NCBI RefSeq assembly: GCF_000283155.1
Contig: NW_004454193.1
Location: 7,237,030 to 7,301,029, forward strand
Length of the DNA: 64,000 nucleotides
Direction: 5' to 3'
DNA from: Ceratotherium simum simum
Taxonomy: Eukaryota > Chordata > Mammalia > Perissodactyla > Rhinocerotidae
Position numbers and translations under genes: made by a program. Within the stretch, counting starts at the first letter, position 1. Each line of letters starts with the position of its first letter. Shown here one piece after another: positions 20,299 through 34,100 of the stretch. The notes below the pieces were generated by a model, which was not told the origin of the DNA, ran no database searches, and saw nothing but the letters and a program-made list of their open reading frames with translations.

Positions 20299-23200
20299 GA
20301 TTTGGTGGCAGCAACAGGATGCAAAGGACACTTCTGACAGCTTTGACAGCTTTGGGGACTATGAGAACATAACTTTTGAATTCTCTGTCTCTCACTTCAT
20401 TTCTGAGGGCTGTGAGTTAGTTCCTCTTGGTTCTGAGCTCTGCCCTCTTTGCTTTGAGCTCCAGATTTAACTGACTTTCCAGTCCAGTGCTTAGTGGATC
20501 AGCTTGAGCTGGCAGACGGTTCCACCCAGAATCTGAGTCCTTAGCCCTTGATTAGTCCACAGTCCCCATTTGTTGGGCTCTGCTGGTTAGTCTGGGATCC
20601 CACTCCAGGGCTCAGTGAGTCAGCTTGAGCTGCAAATGGTTCTACCTGGAACCCAAGAGTCTAGCCCTTGGTTAAGTCACAGTTTTCATTTGTTGACGTC
20701 TCCTGATTCAGTTCATAGTTCCGTGTTGGAAACTACTGGTGGTGTGCACCTAAGGTCTATTCTCTTTTTTTTTGGCCATTCTGCAGTAACATCTCTTTGG
20801 TTACGGCTGGTGTGAAAATGCGCAGATTTCGTTTGTCTTGTTTTGAGTATGTAAAGTCTATTGCTAATGGGAATCTTGGAACCAAAAGCCACAAAATATG
20901 TGGGCATGGGTCAAGACTTAAAAGCTGTTGGAGCACTTGCCACCTAACACTAAGACCCCTTGTTAGGATAAGTTAATCACAAACAGGTTAGGTTGACACC
21001 AGGTCACCCAATAACCTGAAGAAAATATCCGTCCAACGAGGTATGCTGTAAAACACCACACAATCTCCAACCCAGAGGCACATCCCTCTTAGATATTAAT
21101 TTTGGCTCGGAGAGACCCAAGGGTTACCTAAAGAAATAGGATCCTTAAGTTTTAAAGAATTGAGTGCAGCACCTTCCAGCACAACTATTCATTTTATGAT
21201 TAAAACAGTGGTCCCATAAGCTATAGATATCTACAAAAATGGAACAATATTGCTAAGTTTGTTTTGTGTCCTGAAAACTTGGTTTTGTAACCATTAGTTC
21301 AGACTCCCCAAATATAGCCAGGCAGAAATGTGGGTTGGACCCCGTTTGTGGCTAGATACAGCTGAATAGAAATGTGGGTTGAACTTCATTTGCAGCTAGG
21401 ATTCTACTCAACTGTTGCCAGCCCTCAAACTAAAATTATGGTGACCGTTATGGGGAACATACCAATGAGACAAGCTTGTTCACTTAAGAAGTGCATTCAG
21501 AAGTAAGTGCTCTCAAATCAAAAACAAAATGGGATAACTAGTTTAATTTATATGCAGAAGCATCCAAAAGGCTGAAAGGTTTCAAAATAACTTCATTTAA
21601 AGATTTATTACAAAAAGCTAATGAAAAATTACAGACACAAATGTACCTAAAACAAAAGACTAAGACTGGTGTGACTCCTACTGCTCCCCTCTATCCTCCT
21701 TCAACTGAGTACTCAGAGTCTACTAATCCTCTGTCTGAATTGTCTTTCCACCCTTAAGAGACTACATGACCATAAACAAAAACTCACCAAGTTAGTGGCC
21801 TAGCAGATACCTCGATATCTACCCTTGTAGGAAGGCCTCCTTACAGCACTGGAGTTGGTGGAACCCTCATGGATTTTCTGGTAAACTGCTACATTATTCC
21901 CTTAAACAGCCAAGGGAAACTAAAATTAAAATTAATAGAAAGCTTTGCTAAATTCTGGTAGATACCAGATCCTGAAGATGGGATCCTGGGAAAACTGACA
22001 GAAGCCAGCAAAGGGTGAGAATTCTTACCACAATCAGCTCTCCTGAATCTCTGTCTGTAGTGCCCGGTTGAGAGAGAAAAATAAAATTTCATGTTATATC
22101 TTCCTGCCCAAGTCCTGTCCCACTGATTCTTTTGCACCCTCTTGGGGGATGCCTCTTGGGTCCCCGGGGGTTGTTCAATATTGCCAGATAACTCACTCTT
22201 TGTCCTGGCTGACAACTGGCAAGACATTTGAAAGAATTTTTACGTATCTCTAATGTCAGAAGTGAAGCCAAACGAGGCCAAAACTAATGTTGATATTCGG
22301 AGCCTGATAGAAACTTGTTTTAGGCCTCATCCCCTAAGCTAAATGTACCAAGAGGGAAAGAAAAACATTCCAAAGGCAAAGTTCTAAATCCGTAAAATCT
22401 TTTGATTTCCATCTTTGTTGGAAATTTTCTTTCAGAAACTAAAAAAAAGGAATTTGAAGATAAGGTGGTTGGACAGGCAGATCAGCCCCTTGATATCTTT
22501 GAGGCTTCAACCTGATTCTTTGAGGAATTAAAAGCAACTTCCTTTTCTTACCAATCTTTGCAAAACCAGAAATGCAGCTCTAGAAACAACTCAAAAGTCC
22601 ACCTATCCTTTCTACCAAACCCCAAACCTCCCCTATTTATCTCGAAAGACTTGGAAGTATTGTAAAACTTCTGGCCCCAGGAAACAAAAGTCCTTCCTGG
22701 AGGAACTTGCATTCTTTTGCTGTGCCTTTGAGATATAAATGTTCTATCTGGCCTTCTCCAGGAATGGTTACCGAGGCCATCTTTTTGAAATGTAAATTTC
22801 AGGCAGGAAATTCTTATCAGAAGGAAATCAAAAGAAGGAAAGGCAATTTGGAACTTAGACAAATACAAAATCCTGTGTCTTCTCCACAAATATTAGTAAA
22901 AAACTATTAGCCATTTGAGCAGGTAACCATAATTTATTCCATCTGCCGGAAACAAAATTTGGATCCAACTTCTTTTATAACTAGTGAGTTTTGTATTCTC
23001 ATACCTGTCTCATGGATAAAATCTTAAAACAAAAGTTACAATGTTTCTGTTTACATTTGTCTGAATGTTTATGTATGTCTGTGTAGGTAGGTATAGATGT
23101 GTGATATTTTTCTACCTCCCAATAGTACTGCTAAAATCAATTTGTAAAAGAGCTCTATTTAATTGGCTTAGGGAAAAACACACATTTATATAAATTAAGT

Positions 23201-23858
23201 ATTCCTAAAGTTCACAGAAATATAATAGGAACTAACCCAAATGCTTTTCAGGTTCATGTGATCTGGGAAAATGTTGGGTATTAAAGGTGGTTTAAGTTGG
23301 TTGGTTTAATTAAAATAGATGTGTCTTCAGAGTTATCAGCATTAAATATGATGCAGACAGATAAATTTTATTCTACCTGGGTCTACTAGTCAAATAAGAT
23401 CATGTTATCTCTGTTATTACAAACTTTGTCATCTAGAAAAATAACTTAGGATGATGGCTTACTTTGTCTAATGTCTCATGAATCTTTTATTGTTAGTCTA
23501 AACATAATTTCTGGGAGCAAGTGATTTAGATAAATGTAAGTGGGGTAAGAGTTTTTAGGTGAACTTTTCAACAATAATTATATTTTATGCTAAGTCTACT
23601 CAAAGAGTTTCTTCAGATCTTTCTGGTTACTTGAAACCTTAAAGTTTTACTAAGTTAAATAAATTCGTCAAATATCTGGATCATTTCCAAATAAAATAGA
23701 ATACTGAAATATTAATTGCTGAACATATGTTCATCTACTTTTTGGCTTCCTATTACTGAAGAACTTAAGATATTTGGGTCTGTTAGTAAACATGTCTTGT
23801 GCCACATTAAAAAATTGTGCTATACGGAAAAGTATGTTTCTAAAAATTATAAAACGTA

Positions 23859-26807
23859 CAGTCATGCATCACTTAACTATGGGGATGCATTCTGAAAAAT
23901 GTATTGTTAGGTGATTTCATCATTGTGTGAACTTCATAAAGTGTACTTAAACCTAGATGGTATAGCCCACTACACACTTAGGCTATACGGTATAGCCTAT
24001 TGTTCCTAGGCTACAAACCCATCCAACATGTTACTATAGTGATTACTGTAGGCAACTGTGACACAATGGTAAGTGTTTGTGTCTCTAAACATATTTATAC
24101 ATAGAAAAGGTATAGTAAAAATGTGGAATAAAAGATAAGAAACAGTACATCTGTATAGGGCACTTACCATACACGGAGCTTGCACCACTGGAATTTGCCG
24201 TGGGTGAGTCAGTGAGTGAGTGGTGAGTGAATGTGAAGGCCTAGGACATTACCATATGCTACTGTAAACTTTATAAACACTGTACACTTAGGCTACACTA
24301 AATTTACAAAAAAATTTCTTTCTTCAATAATAAACTTTTACTGTAATTCTTTAACTTTAAAAACTTTAATTTTTTTTAATTTTTTACTCTTTTGTAATAA
24401 CTTAAAACATGCACATTGTACTGCTGTACAAAAATATTTTCTTTTTTTAGATCCTTATTCTACAGGCTTTTTTCTATTTTTAAAATTTTTTTTTTCCTTT
24501 CTAATCTTTTTTGTTAGCCTAGGTCTACACAGGGTCAGGATCATCAATATCACTGTCTTCCACCTCCACATTTTGTCCCACTAGAAGGTCTTCAGGGGTA
24601 ATAACACACTTGGAGCTGTCATCTCCTATGATAACAACACCTTCTTCCGGAACACCTCCTGAAATACCTGTCTGAGGCTCTTCTTGAGGAGGCGTCACTC
24701 TTTTCAATAATATGTCCGTGGGGGTTTGCTTGGCTTGTTTCTTTTTATCATCATAGATCGGCTTGTAAGTAGATAATGCACCATGAACATTCCTCTCTAT
24801 TAATGAAAACATTTCAGTGTTGGGGTCAATGTTTTCAAACTTTTTAAGGAGCCTGTTGAGATCTGAAAGCTTCTGCTAAGCTCTTCACTTTGAATTATCT
24901 TGGAGTTTCTTCTTTTTCTCCTCCAGCAGTTTTATTTTCTCTCACCTCTTCTTTAGCTATGCATTTCTGTTGCAGTTCCAACAGGTGCTCACTAGTCAAT
25001 GCTTCAGGTGTCACCTCTAGAAGTTCCTCAATGTCCCTTATCGACACCCAGGTCAAAGTTGTTTCCCATCTCAACCACAGCCTTGTTGATGTTTGCAATC
25101 TCTCCATTCTTGGCAAATCCTTTGAAGTCATGGATGAATCTCTTGAGTATCTTCTTCCAGATTCCATTCATACACTCCTTGATGACATCACCCCAAGCTC
25201 AAGCAAGGTTCTTGATGCTATCATAGATGTGGTCATCCTTCCACAATTGCATCAGTGTCATCCTCAGTTGCAGCAATAGCCTGGGCAATGGTCTTCCTCA
25301 CGTTATAGGCCTTAAAAGCTGCTATAAGTCCTTGATCGATTGGTTGGAACAAACAAGTGGTGTTTGGAAAAAGAAATATCAGTTCAATATTGGGATGAAA
25401 ATCACCAGTAAAAGGAGGATGTCCAAGAGCATTATCCACAATAAGAAAAATCTTGAAAGGTATGTTATTCTCTAAACAGTACTTCTCCATCTTGCTGGCA
25501 TAGCAATTCAGAAGAGTATCTTGGAAGAGGAGCCGGGTCACCCATGACTTCCTATTGCTCCTGCAGTACACTGGAAATGTATGCTTATTAATATTCTTGA
25601 AGACCCTGGGTTTATCACTGTGCCAGATCACAAAGGGTTTCAATTTGTAACCTGCAACATTGCCCCAAGCAAGACTATTATTCTGTCCTTAAAAGCCTGA
25701 AACTTGGCATTGACTCGGCCTCCTTATGGATGAAAGTTCTTTCAGGCATCCATTTCCAGAATAGGAAGTTTACATCTATATTAAATATTTGCTCTGGCAA
25801 GTAAAATTCCTCCACCGTCACCTTATCTAGAGTTTCCAAAAATTCTTCAGCTGCCTTCACATCGACACTTGTAGACTCACCACTCACTTTCACATTATGT
25901 AAGGAATACCAATTCTTGAATTGTTTAAACCACTCAGAGCTAGCCATAAACTTAACATCACAGTCAGTTTGAGCCTTTTCTTTCAATGTCACAAACAGAT
26001 TTTTTCCTTTGGCCATGATCATCATGGTGCTGTGAGGGATATGTTTTAGTGTCTGGGTTTCAATCCAGGTCATTAGAAGATTCTCCATGTCTGAAATAGG
26101 CCCTTCTTGAAATTGTGTTAATTTCGTTGCCTTCAATGAAGCTGATCCTTTAACAACTTCCGTCACGTTGTTGTTCTTCTTCAAGATCGTAACCGTGGTG
26201 GAATAAGACATGCCTGACTGGCAAGCAATAACCATCACTGATTTTCCACTTTTGCAGTCCATACTCACTTTTAATTTTGTTTCCATGCCAGTCGCTTGAC
26301 ATGGTCTCTTACTGGCAACATTAGAGGTAGATTTTGTATGCGTAGGGGTCTTGATAAACAAAACAACATGAGATTAAATAACACAAGAGAAAATAATGCA
26401 ATCAAGAGATGCGGTAAACACGAGATGTATGAGGCTATTGTCAACGTAACATGGCATACTGTTTTATAGTAAATCTTTTTTATAAGTAGAAAGATACACT
26501 CTAAAATAACGATAAAAAGTATAGAATAGTAAATACACAAACTGGTAATATAGTTATTTATTACCTTTATCAAGTATTATATGCTGTACATAATTGTATG
26601 TGCTATACTTTTATATGACTGGCAGTGCAGTAGTTTGTTTACACTAGCATCACCACAAACACGTGAGGAATGCATTGTGCTGTGACATTATGATGGCTGT
26701 GACATCACTAGTGATAGGAATTTTTCAGCTCCATTATAATCTTATGGGACCACTTTTGTAAATGCGATCTGTCATTGACTGAACCATCATGGTGAGGCAC
26801 ATGACTG
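23859..26807 (-). mobile_element. Tigger (pogo/Tc1-mariner) DNA transposon with broken transposase
   Basis: Ends are CAGTCATGCATCAC at 23859 and GGCACATGACTG at 26807 (inverted), flanked by a TA duplication at 23857-23858 and 26808-26809. The sequence GATGGTATAGCCCACTACACA is typical of the Tigger2 group. On the minus strand, frames at 26361-25678, 25643-25233, 25167-24895 and 24812-24525 together cover a pogo-type transposase, starting with a helix-turn-helix region (KSGKSVMVIACQSGMSYSTT) followed by DDE-domain pieces (FNIDVNFLFWKWMPERTF, FKIFLIVDNALGHPP). The frame is broken several times, so it is a fossil. Confidence 0.85.
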
Positions 26808-29627
26808 TATCAATAAATTTTCCAATCTAATGAATGCTGGTGTAACAGACAGTCCACATAGTTTACTTCTTAATTTTCACTAGAAATTAAGGTTTTTAAG
26901 AATTAAGAATTTTAATATATGTAATTAAACCTACTAGAAATAATAGGGAAAACATCTTGGTATGCAAAGAAAGTAGGATGTGTGTTTTCAGTAAGACAAG
27001 ATAAGAGGAATGGAGATGCATCTTTCTTAAGGTAAAAGAAAGTAATTTTGCCCTAAAATGAGTCTGGTTATTTCAAAATGAGGAAAAAGAAAAAAACACC
27101 AACATAGGACAAAATTGTAGAATGTTTGTGGAAAAGAATTTTATGTGTGGTCTAGCTAAGACTGGAATGGACCTAATTAAGTTGTTTTTAAAATGAATGA
27201 ATGAATTTTAATATCAAAAGTACACTGGACAAATTAGAATTGGTTTTCTCTCTGATAAAAGGACAAAGTTTTTTGGACTATTGGAGGCAAGTGAATGTGA
27301 AAGGTTTTTCTTTTCCTTTTAAAATTAATCTACCTAGAAAACAAAGATTCTATGTTTTATCAAAATAATTTCCTGTGTTTTGTGTTTTCTTTGTCAGGTC
27401 TTTGATTACTTAATAAACTGAGTCTTCTCTATTAAAAGAGCTTAGGTTTTCTTAAAAACTATTTAACTTTCTGTATTTGCCTACAAATTCTTTAATTGTC
27501 ACTGTGGTTAAATAGGTAACTAAGTATTTTTTCTCAGTGACTTATGATCCCATTTTACTAAGTCTGTTAAAATTTTGAAATGTTTTTGATGAACTTCTCA
27601 AAAATCATATTCTAAATTGTGTCTTTTTGACCTGGAAGTAAATTTGTGATTTTTCCAAATTTACTATTTTTCCAGAGGACCCCTGGAATCTCAAAAGATT
27701 TGTTTCCTCTCCTTATAAAAAAAGAGACATTACACTAATTAGGCTTATTTGATATGTTACATTACATAGGTGGCATTATTAAATAAGAAGTAATAACTAC
27801 ATTATACTTATATGGATACATGTTATTAATATAAGTGTTCTAGAAATTGTACGAAACTCCTAGAAATCTGATATGTTCTGGTACAAGCTTATCAGTCATA
27901 ATTCCAGTTATTATCTTAAAATGTTGCATGTCACAGAAATAACTACATTTCCTTATCGAATGATAAGGAGTCATTAACAATGGGCATTTTTAAGTCTTGT
28001 CATTTACTTACAGCTGTTATTTTTCTCTGATGTTTTCACAAAAGTGAGGCTCATGGAAAGGAACTTACGAAGTGCTCCTGACCACTGACACTGCTGCAAA
28101 ACTAGAAGACATTGAACCTCGGGTACACATCTCACAGCTGAAGAGGGCTCCACCTGACACTGGTCCTATGCAAATTCTGGAGACCTCCAAGTCAAATTGA
28201 CAAGGAAGAGAAGCAGCTGACATCCAGGTAGACTGCTTCCACCCAAGAAAACGAATCAAGACTTCTTACTTTAATTAAACACGAAACACTTTCTTGTCTT
28301 TTTTCCTTTACCCTGACATTGGCTGGAAAGACGGCACCATCATCCACACCTCCATTGCCATTGCTAAGGGAGGTAACCTTTCAGACTGCTGCATTGGTCA
28401 TCAAAAACTCCAATCTGTAAATGACATTTGCACCCCTGCATTCTTATGATTATCTAAGTCAGATCTGCCCCCAATCACAAAAATATCTCAGCAGCAGCAC
28501 TTATCTTGGCAAGGAATTTAGAAAAACCTTTTATTTCAGGTTAGGAGATTTACTTCCTGAAGGCACTGAAAACCTAACTGACCATTCACTTGAACAGACA
28601 AATGCAACAATCCCTGTGAATGAATCCATTAACAGTACCACCTTAGCGGGAGTGGTTTGGCCCCAACAGGATTTACCTTTGTGGTGGTTATCATCTTCCT
28701 TGGCCCTAAGAATGCTTAGACGACTTGTGCATAATGAACCAATGTCTCTTAGGGTGTCTAACTGTGCCCCTAACTGTTTACAAATCAACTGAGACACCTC
28801 GCTGGTCATCTCCCCTGCATTTACATCATCGAGTTAAGAAGGACCTACTAGAAGGCATTCAGGATTCAGCATTCACTTCCTTTGTCAGAGCCCTACTTCT
28901 CTGGTTAAGAGTGAGTAAAAATGAGGCCATGATCAGAAACTTCCCCTTAACTCTTAAAAATATTGCAGAATCTGCTACTAAAGCAATAGATGTACCAAAA
29001 AAAAAAAAATGCTTAGACTCTCTGGCCAAGATTGTTCTTGATAATAGAATAGGCTTGATTGTTTTTAAGCTGAACTAGGAGGTGTTTGTGCTATGGACAA
29101 TACCACTTGCTGCCCCTGCATTAACACCTCAGGGGAAGTTGAAACTCAGCTACAAAGGATTACTGAAGAAGGCACTTTGCTTCAGAAAGCAACTCCTTCA
29201 ATGTGGTCTTTCTTTGACTTATTTGATTTTGATTGGTTTGGGTCTTGGGGACCATGGCTTTGAAGTGCACTCCACCCCTAGGAATTATGCTGCTTATGAT
29301 AAACATAGTAGTCTCCCTGGTGCACTGTATTTTTCAAAGGCTTTAAATGCATGTTTGCAGCTGCTCACCACCAGGCAAATCATCTTCCTAAGACTGGAAC
29401 ATTAGAAGAAAGAATGAAGAGAATGGCCAACTTGAAAAATGTGAACCCGAAGTCGTGACCTGTAAATACTGCAGAGATTCGGCAAAAAGACATATGACCT
29501 GTAACTACCACACAGAGAACTGCAAAACATGGGAGAACTTGAGAGTGGTAGTTGGGGGCTCTGCTAGTGCCTTAAATTTTGATCACATCTCTCAGTTAGG
29601 CTGCGAGTCTGATCAAAAGTAGGGATT

Positions 29628-30268
29628 TGTTAAAAAGGACATAACAGGCCCAAAATGAAATCACTTGTGCTAATCCACCATCACCTAACTGAGACTTAAT
29701 ACTTTATTACATTTTTTTGTGTGTATCTGAGGAAGATTGGCCATTAGCTAACATCTCCTCTTTTTGCTTGAGGAAGAGTGGCCCTGAGCTAACATCTGTG
29801 TCCATCTTCCTCCATTTTGTATGTGGGATGCCTCCACAGCATGGCTTGGTGAGTGGTGAAGGTCCATGCTTGGGATCCAAACCCATGAACCCAGGCCCCT
29901 GAGGTGGAGCACACCAAACTTAACCACTACGCCACCAGGCTGGCCCCAACTTAACTACATTTTTAACCTCTCCCAGGGGTGGTATCATAAACCAGTCAAT
30001 CAGGAATCACCTGGTCAGCACTAGTCAGGTGATCTGCCTGACAGACCCCAGCCTTCCCCTAAAGGAAGGTGACCTTGCCCCAAACAATCCACTCTTTGCT
30101 AGTAACTTCCTTGTCCCACCGCCCTTCTGCCTATAAAAGTCTTTCATTTTGTACAGCTCTTCAGAGCTACTTTCTATCTGCTGGATAGGGTGCTGCTCAA
30201 TTCATCAACCATTGAATAAGGCCAATAAGAACTTTAAAATATATTCAGTTGAATTTTGTTTTTTAAAA
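29628..30268 (+). mobile_element. 3' LTR of the long provirus, interrupted by an ERE SINE
   Basis: Starts TGTTAAAAAGGACATAACAGG and ends near TTGTTTTTTAAAA, losing the exact AACA end. Shares TATAAAAGTCTTTCATTTTG and GTACAGCTCTTCAGAGCTAC with the 5' LTR. Without the SINE it would be about 400 bases. Confidence 0.82.
29711..29946 (-). mobile_element. ERE-type SINE inside the 3' LTR
   Basis: Reverse-strand ERE: T-rich tail, GAGGAAGATTGGCCATTAGC, GAGCTAACATCTGTGTCCAT, CACAGCATGGCTTGGTGAG and the tRNA-like head ending CACCAGGCTGGCCCC. It splits the LTR, so it arrived after the provirus. Confidence 0.88.
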
Positions 30269-30269
30269 G

Positions 30270-32230
30270 CTGAAACAAAGCTTCTGGAGACCCAAATTCA
30301 AAAAGCAATGCTCATTTGCATTCATTCTAGCCACTGTGGCAGGCCAGTGAGGGGGAGCCCTGTGTTGGGGGTCAGGACTTTGCATCACCATTGGAGTCAG
30401 TCCCCAGAGGTGATTGCTTCTGCAAAGATTGCCTGGGCTAGGGTTCCTCCCTTTTATCTGGGAAAGAATCATGGGTCATAAACAGCATCCTAATAAAGAG
30501 CACCCCAATAAAGAGCACCCCATCTCTACCTGGGTGGTCTTACTGGGTGGTCATCCTAAGTAGACAACAAGGCTGGTCTAATCATGTAGCACACCACACA
30601 CACACACCTACTAAGGCATAACCATCCTGCCTTTTGCCCTGGCCAGCTGGCCTTTGCAACCTGGGGACACAGCCCTGGCTCTTAGCCTATGAAGATTGTA
30701 GGGTGCTGACTTAGCAAAATATAAAAGGAAAGGATGAATTGTTCTCCAAAGCCCATTGTTCAATCCCATGCCCACTTGTTACACCAACCAATTCCACAAA
30801 CAGAGGCAGCCGCTCCTGGACCTTGACATGTCTGGCTGCAGTCTGGAAGCCCATTCCTGGCTCATGATAACTCTGCAGAAGTGATGGGTGAGGCTGGAGT
30901 CCATGAAGCCTAAAGCCAGACCTCAGTTTTGCTTAATATATACAATCTCCCAGTATCACATTACCTGTAAGCAATACAGCTCTTCTTGTTTCAGTGCCCG
31001 TTGATTGGGATTATCGCTGTTCCCTCGGGGAACTCCCTGAGGTTTCCCGTGTGGAACTACATGGTCTGAAGAGTAAACTCCTAGGAACTGGCCTTAACTC
31101 CTAAGTGGTTGGGCAGGTCTCAGGAGAGAAGACCCCTCTGCAGGCTCCAAATTAGCCCCACAAAACCTCTCCATCTCCATCAGTTTACTCAACAGATACA
31201 TGGAGAGAACATGCTAGAACAAGCACTGGACTAGTAGGAGCCCCTGTCCTACTGGGCCCTTCACTTGACTTGGTCTATTAATCACGAGATTAATGAGGCA
31301 GAGTCTTCATGGTGGGGAACACGGCACTGGAAGACCAGAGGTCTGGGAACCCCACTGGGTGATATTTGGGGATCCTTTCTGGAAACAGGGTGGTAAGAGG
31401 CAGAGGTGGCTATGGGTTGGTGATCTTTCATGCACTGTTCACCCTGGATCAATATTCTGTGACTCTAGAATCCTATGACAGTTTCCAATGCAGCCTAGAC
31501 ATAAGCAGTGTTTCTGGAACCTCGGTTGTTCTCATGCTAATATCATGTTTTTTACCAGATCAGCATACCGTCTGTACTATTATCAGCAGTTTTTCTTAAA
31601 TGAGTTAATTCTTTTTACTTTAATACACTCATTTAAAAAGGAAATTTTAGATCATGTCCATACATGTAATACCTGTATAATTTATCATGAAATAAAGATA
31701 AGCATGGAAAATGTGTCATTGTATTTTTAAAAATTAAAATGATGGTAAAAATAAGTGAATAAAGAAATATAAGTAATAACACCTCTAATTGCTTTACAAA
31801 GGGGTATACCCAAAAATAAGTAACTCATTGGGAAAACTGACAGTTAGTTAGCAACATAAGGGCCAGGCCAAACTTGTGCACCATCATGACCAGTAGGTAG
31901 GTGAACAGGCATTGGCTTCAACAAGGGTCATCATTACTGCAGCGTTTCCTTGAGCCTCAGGGAACTGTTTCCTTTTGACACTCATGTCACTGAGCAGAAA
32001 TCTCATTATGTTCACGCCTCTCCAGGCCCTTGATGATTGGTTGTAATTAGGTGGTTGGACACCCTGGGGTTAAATCTAGTCCTAGGACTGAGTGAGGGAG
32101 AGCACCTGTAGGAAATTTTGGCCCAGGAGTTGGACCCAGAGGGGAGTGCTGCCCCATGGGCATAAGTGGTCATCCCGCATGGCACTAACAACTGGCGATC
32201 AGGTCACCTACATCAGGCGATCACGTGGGA
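30270..32230. other. No gene recognised
   Basis: Bases 30,480-31,100 have an LTR-like look (tandem AATAAAGAGCACCCCA at 30,491-30,525), but no clear ends. Bases 31,100-32,230 show no coding or repeat signature I can name. Confidence 0.4.
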
Positions 32231-32400
32231 CTGCCGAGTTTAGCTCCTGCTGAGTAAGAATGTGTTGTGAGAGTAGGGTAAACCATGGCAGCAAATGGAC
32301 TCAAAATTTCAGGGGCTTATTTCTCTCTTGTGTAGAGAACTGGGCTGCTGTTCAGTTAACAAACTGGCTGTCCTCCATATGCTCATTCAGGCATCCAACC

Positions 32401-32632
32401 AGGGGGTCAGCAATCTTTCTCTAAAGGGCCAGATACTAAATATTTTAGGCTTTAAGGGTCCTGTGGTCTCTGTGGCACCTCCTCAGCTCTGCTGTTGCAG
32501 CAGAAGCAGAGCACACAGACCTAGGCAGATGGGCACGGCCGTGTTTCAATAGAACTTTATTTTAAAGACCAGTGGTGCGTGAGATTTGGCCCACGAAGCA
32601 GAGTTTGTGGATCACTGATCTAGACTGTGGCA
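32401..32632 (+). mobile_element. Non-autonomous hAT-type DNA transposon remnant
   Basis: GGGTCAGCAATCTTTCTCTA, AAGGGCCAGATACTAAATAT, GGCTTTAAGGGTCCTGTGG, AATAGAACTTTATTTTAAAG and GATTTGGCCCACGAAGCAG occur in the order of a widespread short mammalian DNA transposon. The exact MER subfamily was not settled. Confidence 0.65.
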
Positions 32633-32639
32633 GCTTTGC

Positions 32640-34100
32640 CATCTTTAACTCATAATTTCTAACGTTATTAGGGGTGTTGATTCCAGTCGGCTCCAGTGGG
32701 GAGGAGCATGAAGAAGTGAACATGGTGGGGGGCGGCATTGTGGACCAGCCCTGGATGTGGCACTCCTCACTTCCACTCACATTCCACTAGAAAGAACTTA
32801 GCCACACGGCCGATCTAATTGCAAGGAGCCTGGGAAATGTGGTCTGGCTGTGCACCGAAGAAGGTAGGACAGACTTCAACAGACCTCTGGCAAATCCTGC
32901 CACAAATAATATGCATTAAATCATGGATTTGATATTATGGATTTTTTTCTAAGACATAGCAAAACAAATACATAACCATTATATAAATGCTTTAAACTTT
33001 GCACGCCATCTAAAATGATCTTGCGTAACTCTGGTAATAAGTGTACTACACTTGGTAAACACTGAGATTTTGTATTTCTTTGATTCAAATTCCAACAGCC
33101 TGATTATAAACCCAGTCCTTGCTTGCTAGGACTCTCTATAAAGGTTTGTTTCAGCTTTTTACGAATTAAAAAGATAAATGGGTGAATCAGAAAGACATGT
33201 AAATATTTAGATTGAATTATATTCTGAAAAGGGATTAGCAACCTCATATTATTATTATAGGTAAATATCTATAATAATAATTGTTTATTATATATACATT
33301 ATATCATAGACATCTAAGTGAAAACAATGACCTCAAATAGAGAAGTGTTTTATGTGTTTTCTTACCTGAAAGTTTATATATATTAATGCCCCAAACTATC
33401 CATGACTTCTCCTGATTATACTGGGCATTAACAGGGGAGCAGGATTTGGAGGAACAGAGAAGAGAGGACACTAGCAATGGTACAAGGTTGGTGTGGAGGC
33501 TTCTTGGGGAGGTCATTTTGTCTGGAAGGATGAATAGAGGACAGATGACCTGAATGCCAAGCTAAGGAGAGCCAGCTTCCACCCCAGCAATGGGGAACCA
33601 TTGAAAGGCTTTAATCCTGAGAATGACATAAACATTAGTTAAAAAGGGCGTTTCTGAAAGTACAATCTGGTAGAAGCAGGTAAACCATTGGAAAGGCCAC
33701 GGAGGTTACTCTGAAAAGGAATCTCCCAGACATTCACTGGGAGGGTGGAAGGTGAGCTCTTCTTTCCAAAGAGGGCTAAGTTTTGTGTGTGTGAAATCTT
33801 GACCTTTTGGGCTCCCGCAGGGCTCAGCAAGAATAATGACATAAGCATCTCCAAAATGCTGGACTGCACAAATATTTGCGAAACCCCAAAATCTATTGAC
33901 GTGGGTTCTCAGTTCTCACTTTAGAAGGTCACGGAGGCACAGGGAAGTTGTAACTCTCTGAGATCCCCCAAGTTGTTGTCTGTTCTGTCCCCTTATATGG
34001 AAGCGGGTTGGGAGCACATTGGAGGTGGACACAAGTGTGTGTGGGGAGGATGAGTTCCAAAGGCCACCCAGGTTCCAAGGGCCTTTCAAGCTCATACATA
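32640..34100. other. No gene recognised; old repeat trace
   Basis: Bases 33,535-33,720 (CTGAATGCCAAGCTAAGGAG, ATGGGGAACCATTGAAAGGC) look like an ancient dispersed repeat. The rest is AT-rich with no identifiable function. Confidence 0.4.

Larger units (their letters stand above)
19909..30268 (+). mobile_element. Class I endogenous retrovirus, both LTRs, defective, with nested insertions
   Basis: A 10.4-kb provirus-like structure: 5' LTR 19909-20298, internal 20299-29627, 3' LTR 29628-30268. A 2.9-kb Tigger transposon (23859-26807) splits the internal part and an ERE SINE (about 29711-29946) splits the 3' LTR. Recognisable pieces are an integrase C-terminal segment (28,060-28,165) and an envelope transmembrane-like segment (28,850-29,210). 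A purine-rich tract precedes the 3' LTR. Without the insertions it would be about 7.2 kb. All coding parts are interrupted by stops and frameshifts. Large internal stretches (22,900-23,858 and 26,810-28,050) are AT-rich and not recognisable as genes, so their membership is inferred from position. Confidence 0.75.

Noticed and set aside
25678..26361. 227-codon transposase-like frame as a domesticated TIGD-type host gene
   Set aside because: The frame ends midway, the rest is shifted, and the copy has terminal repeats with a TA duplication, so it is a fossil transposon.
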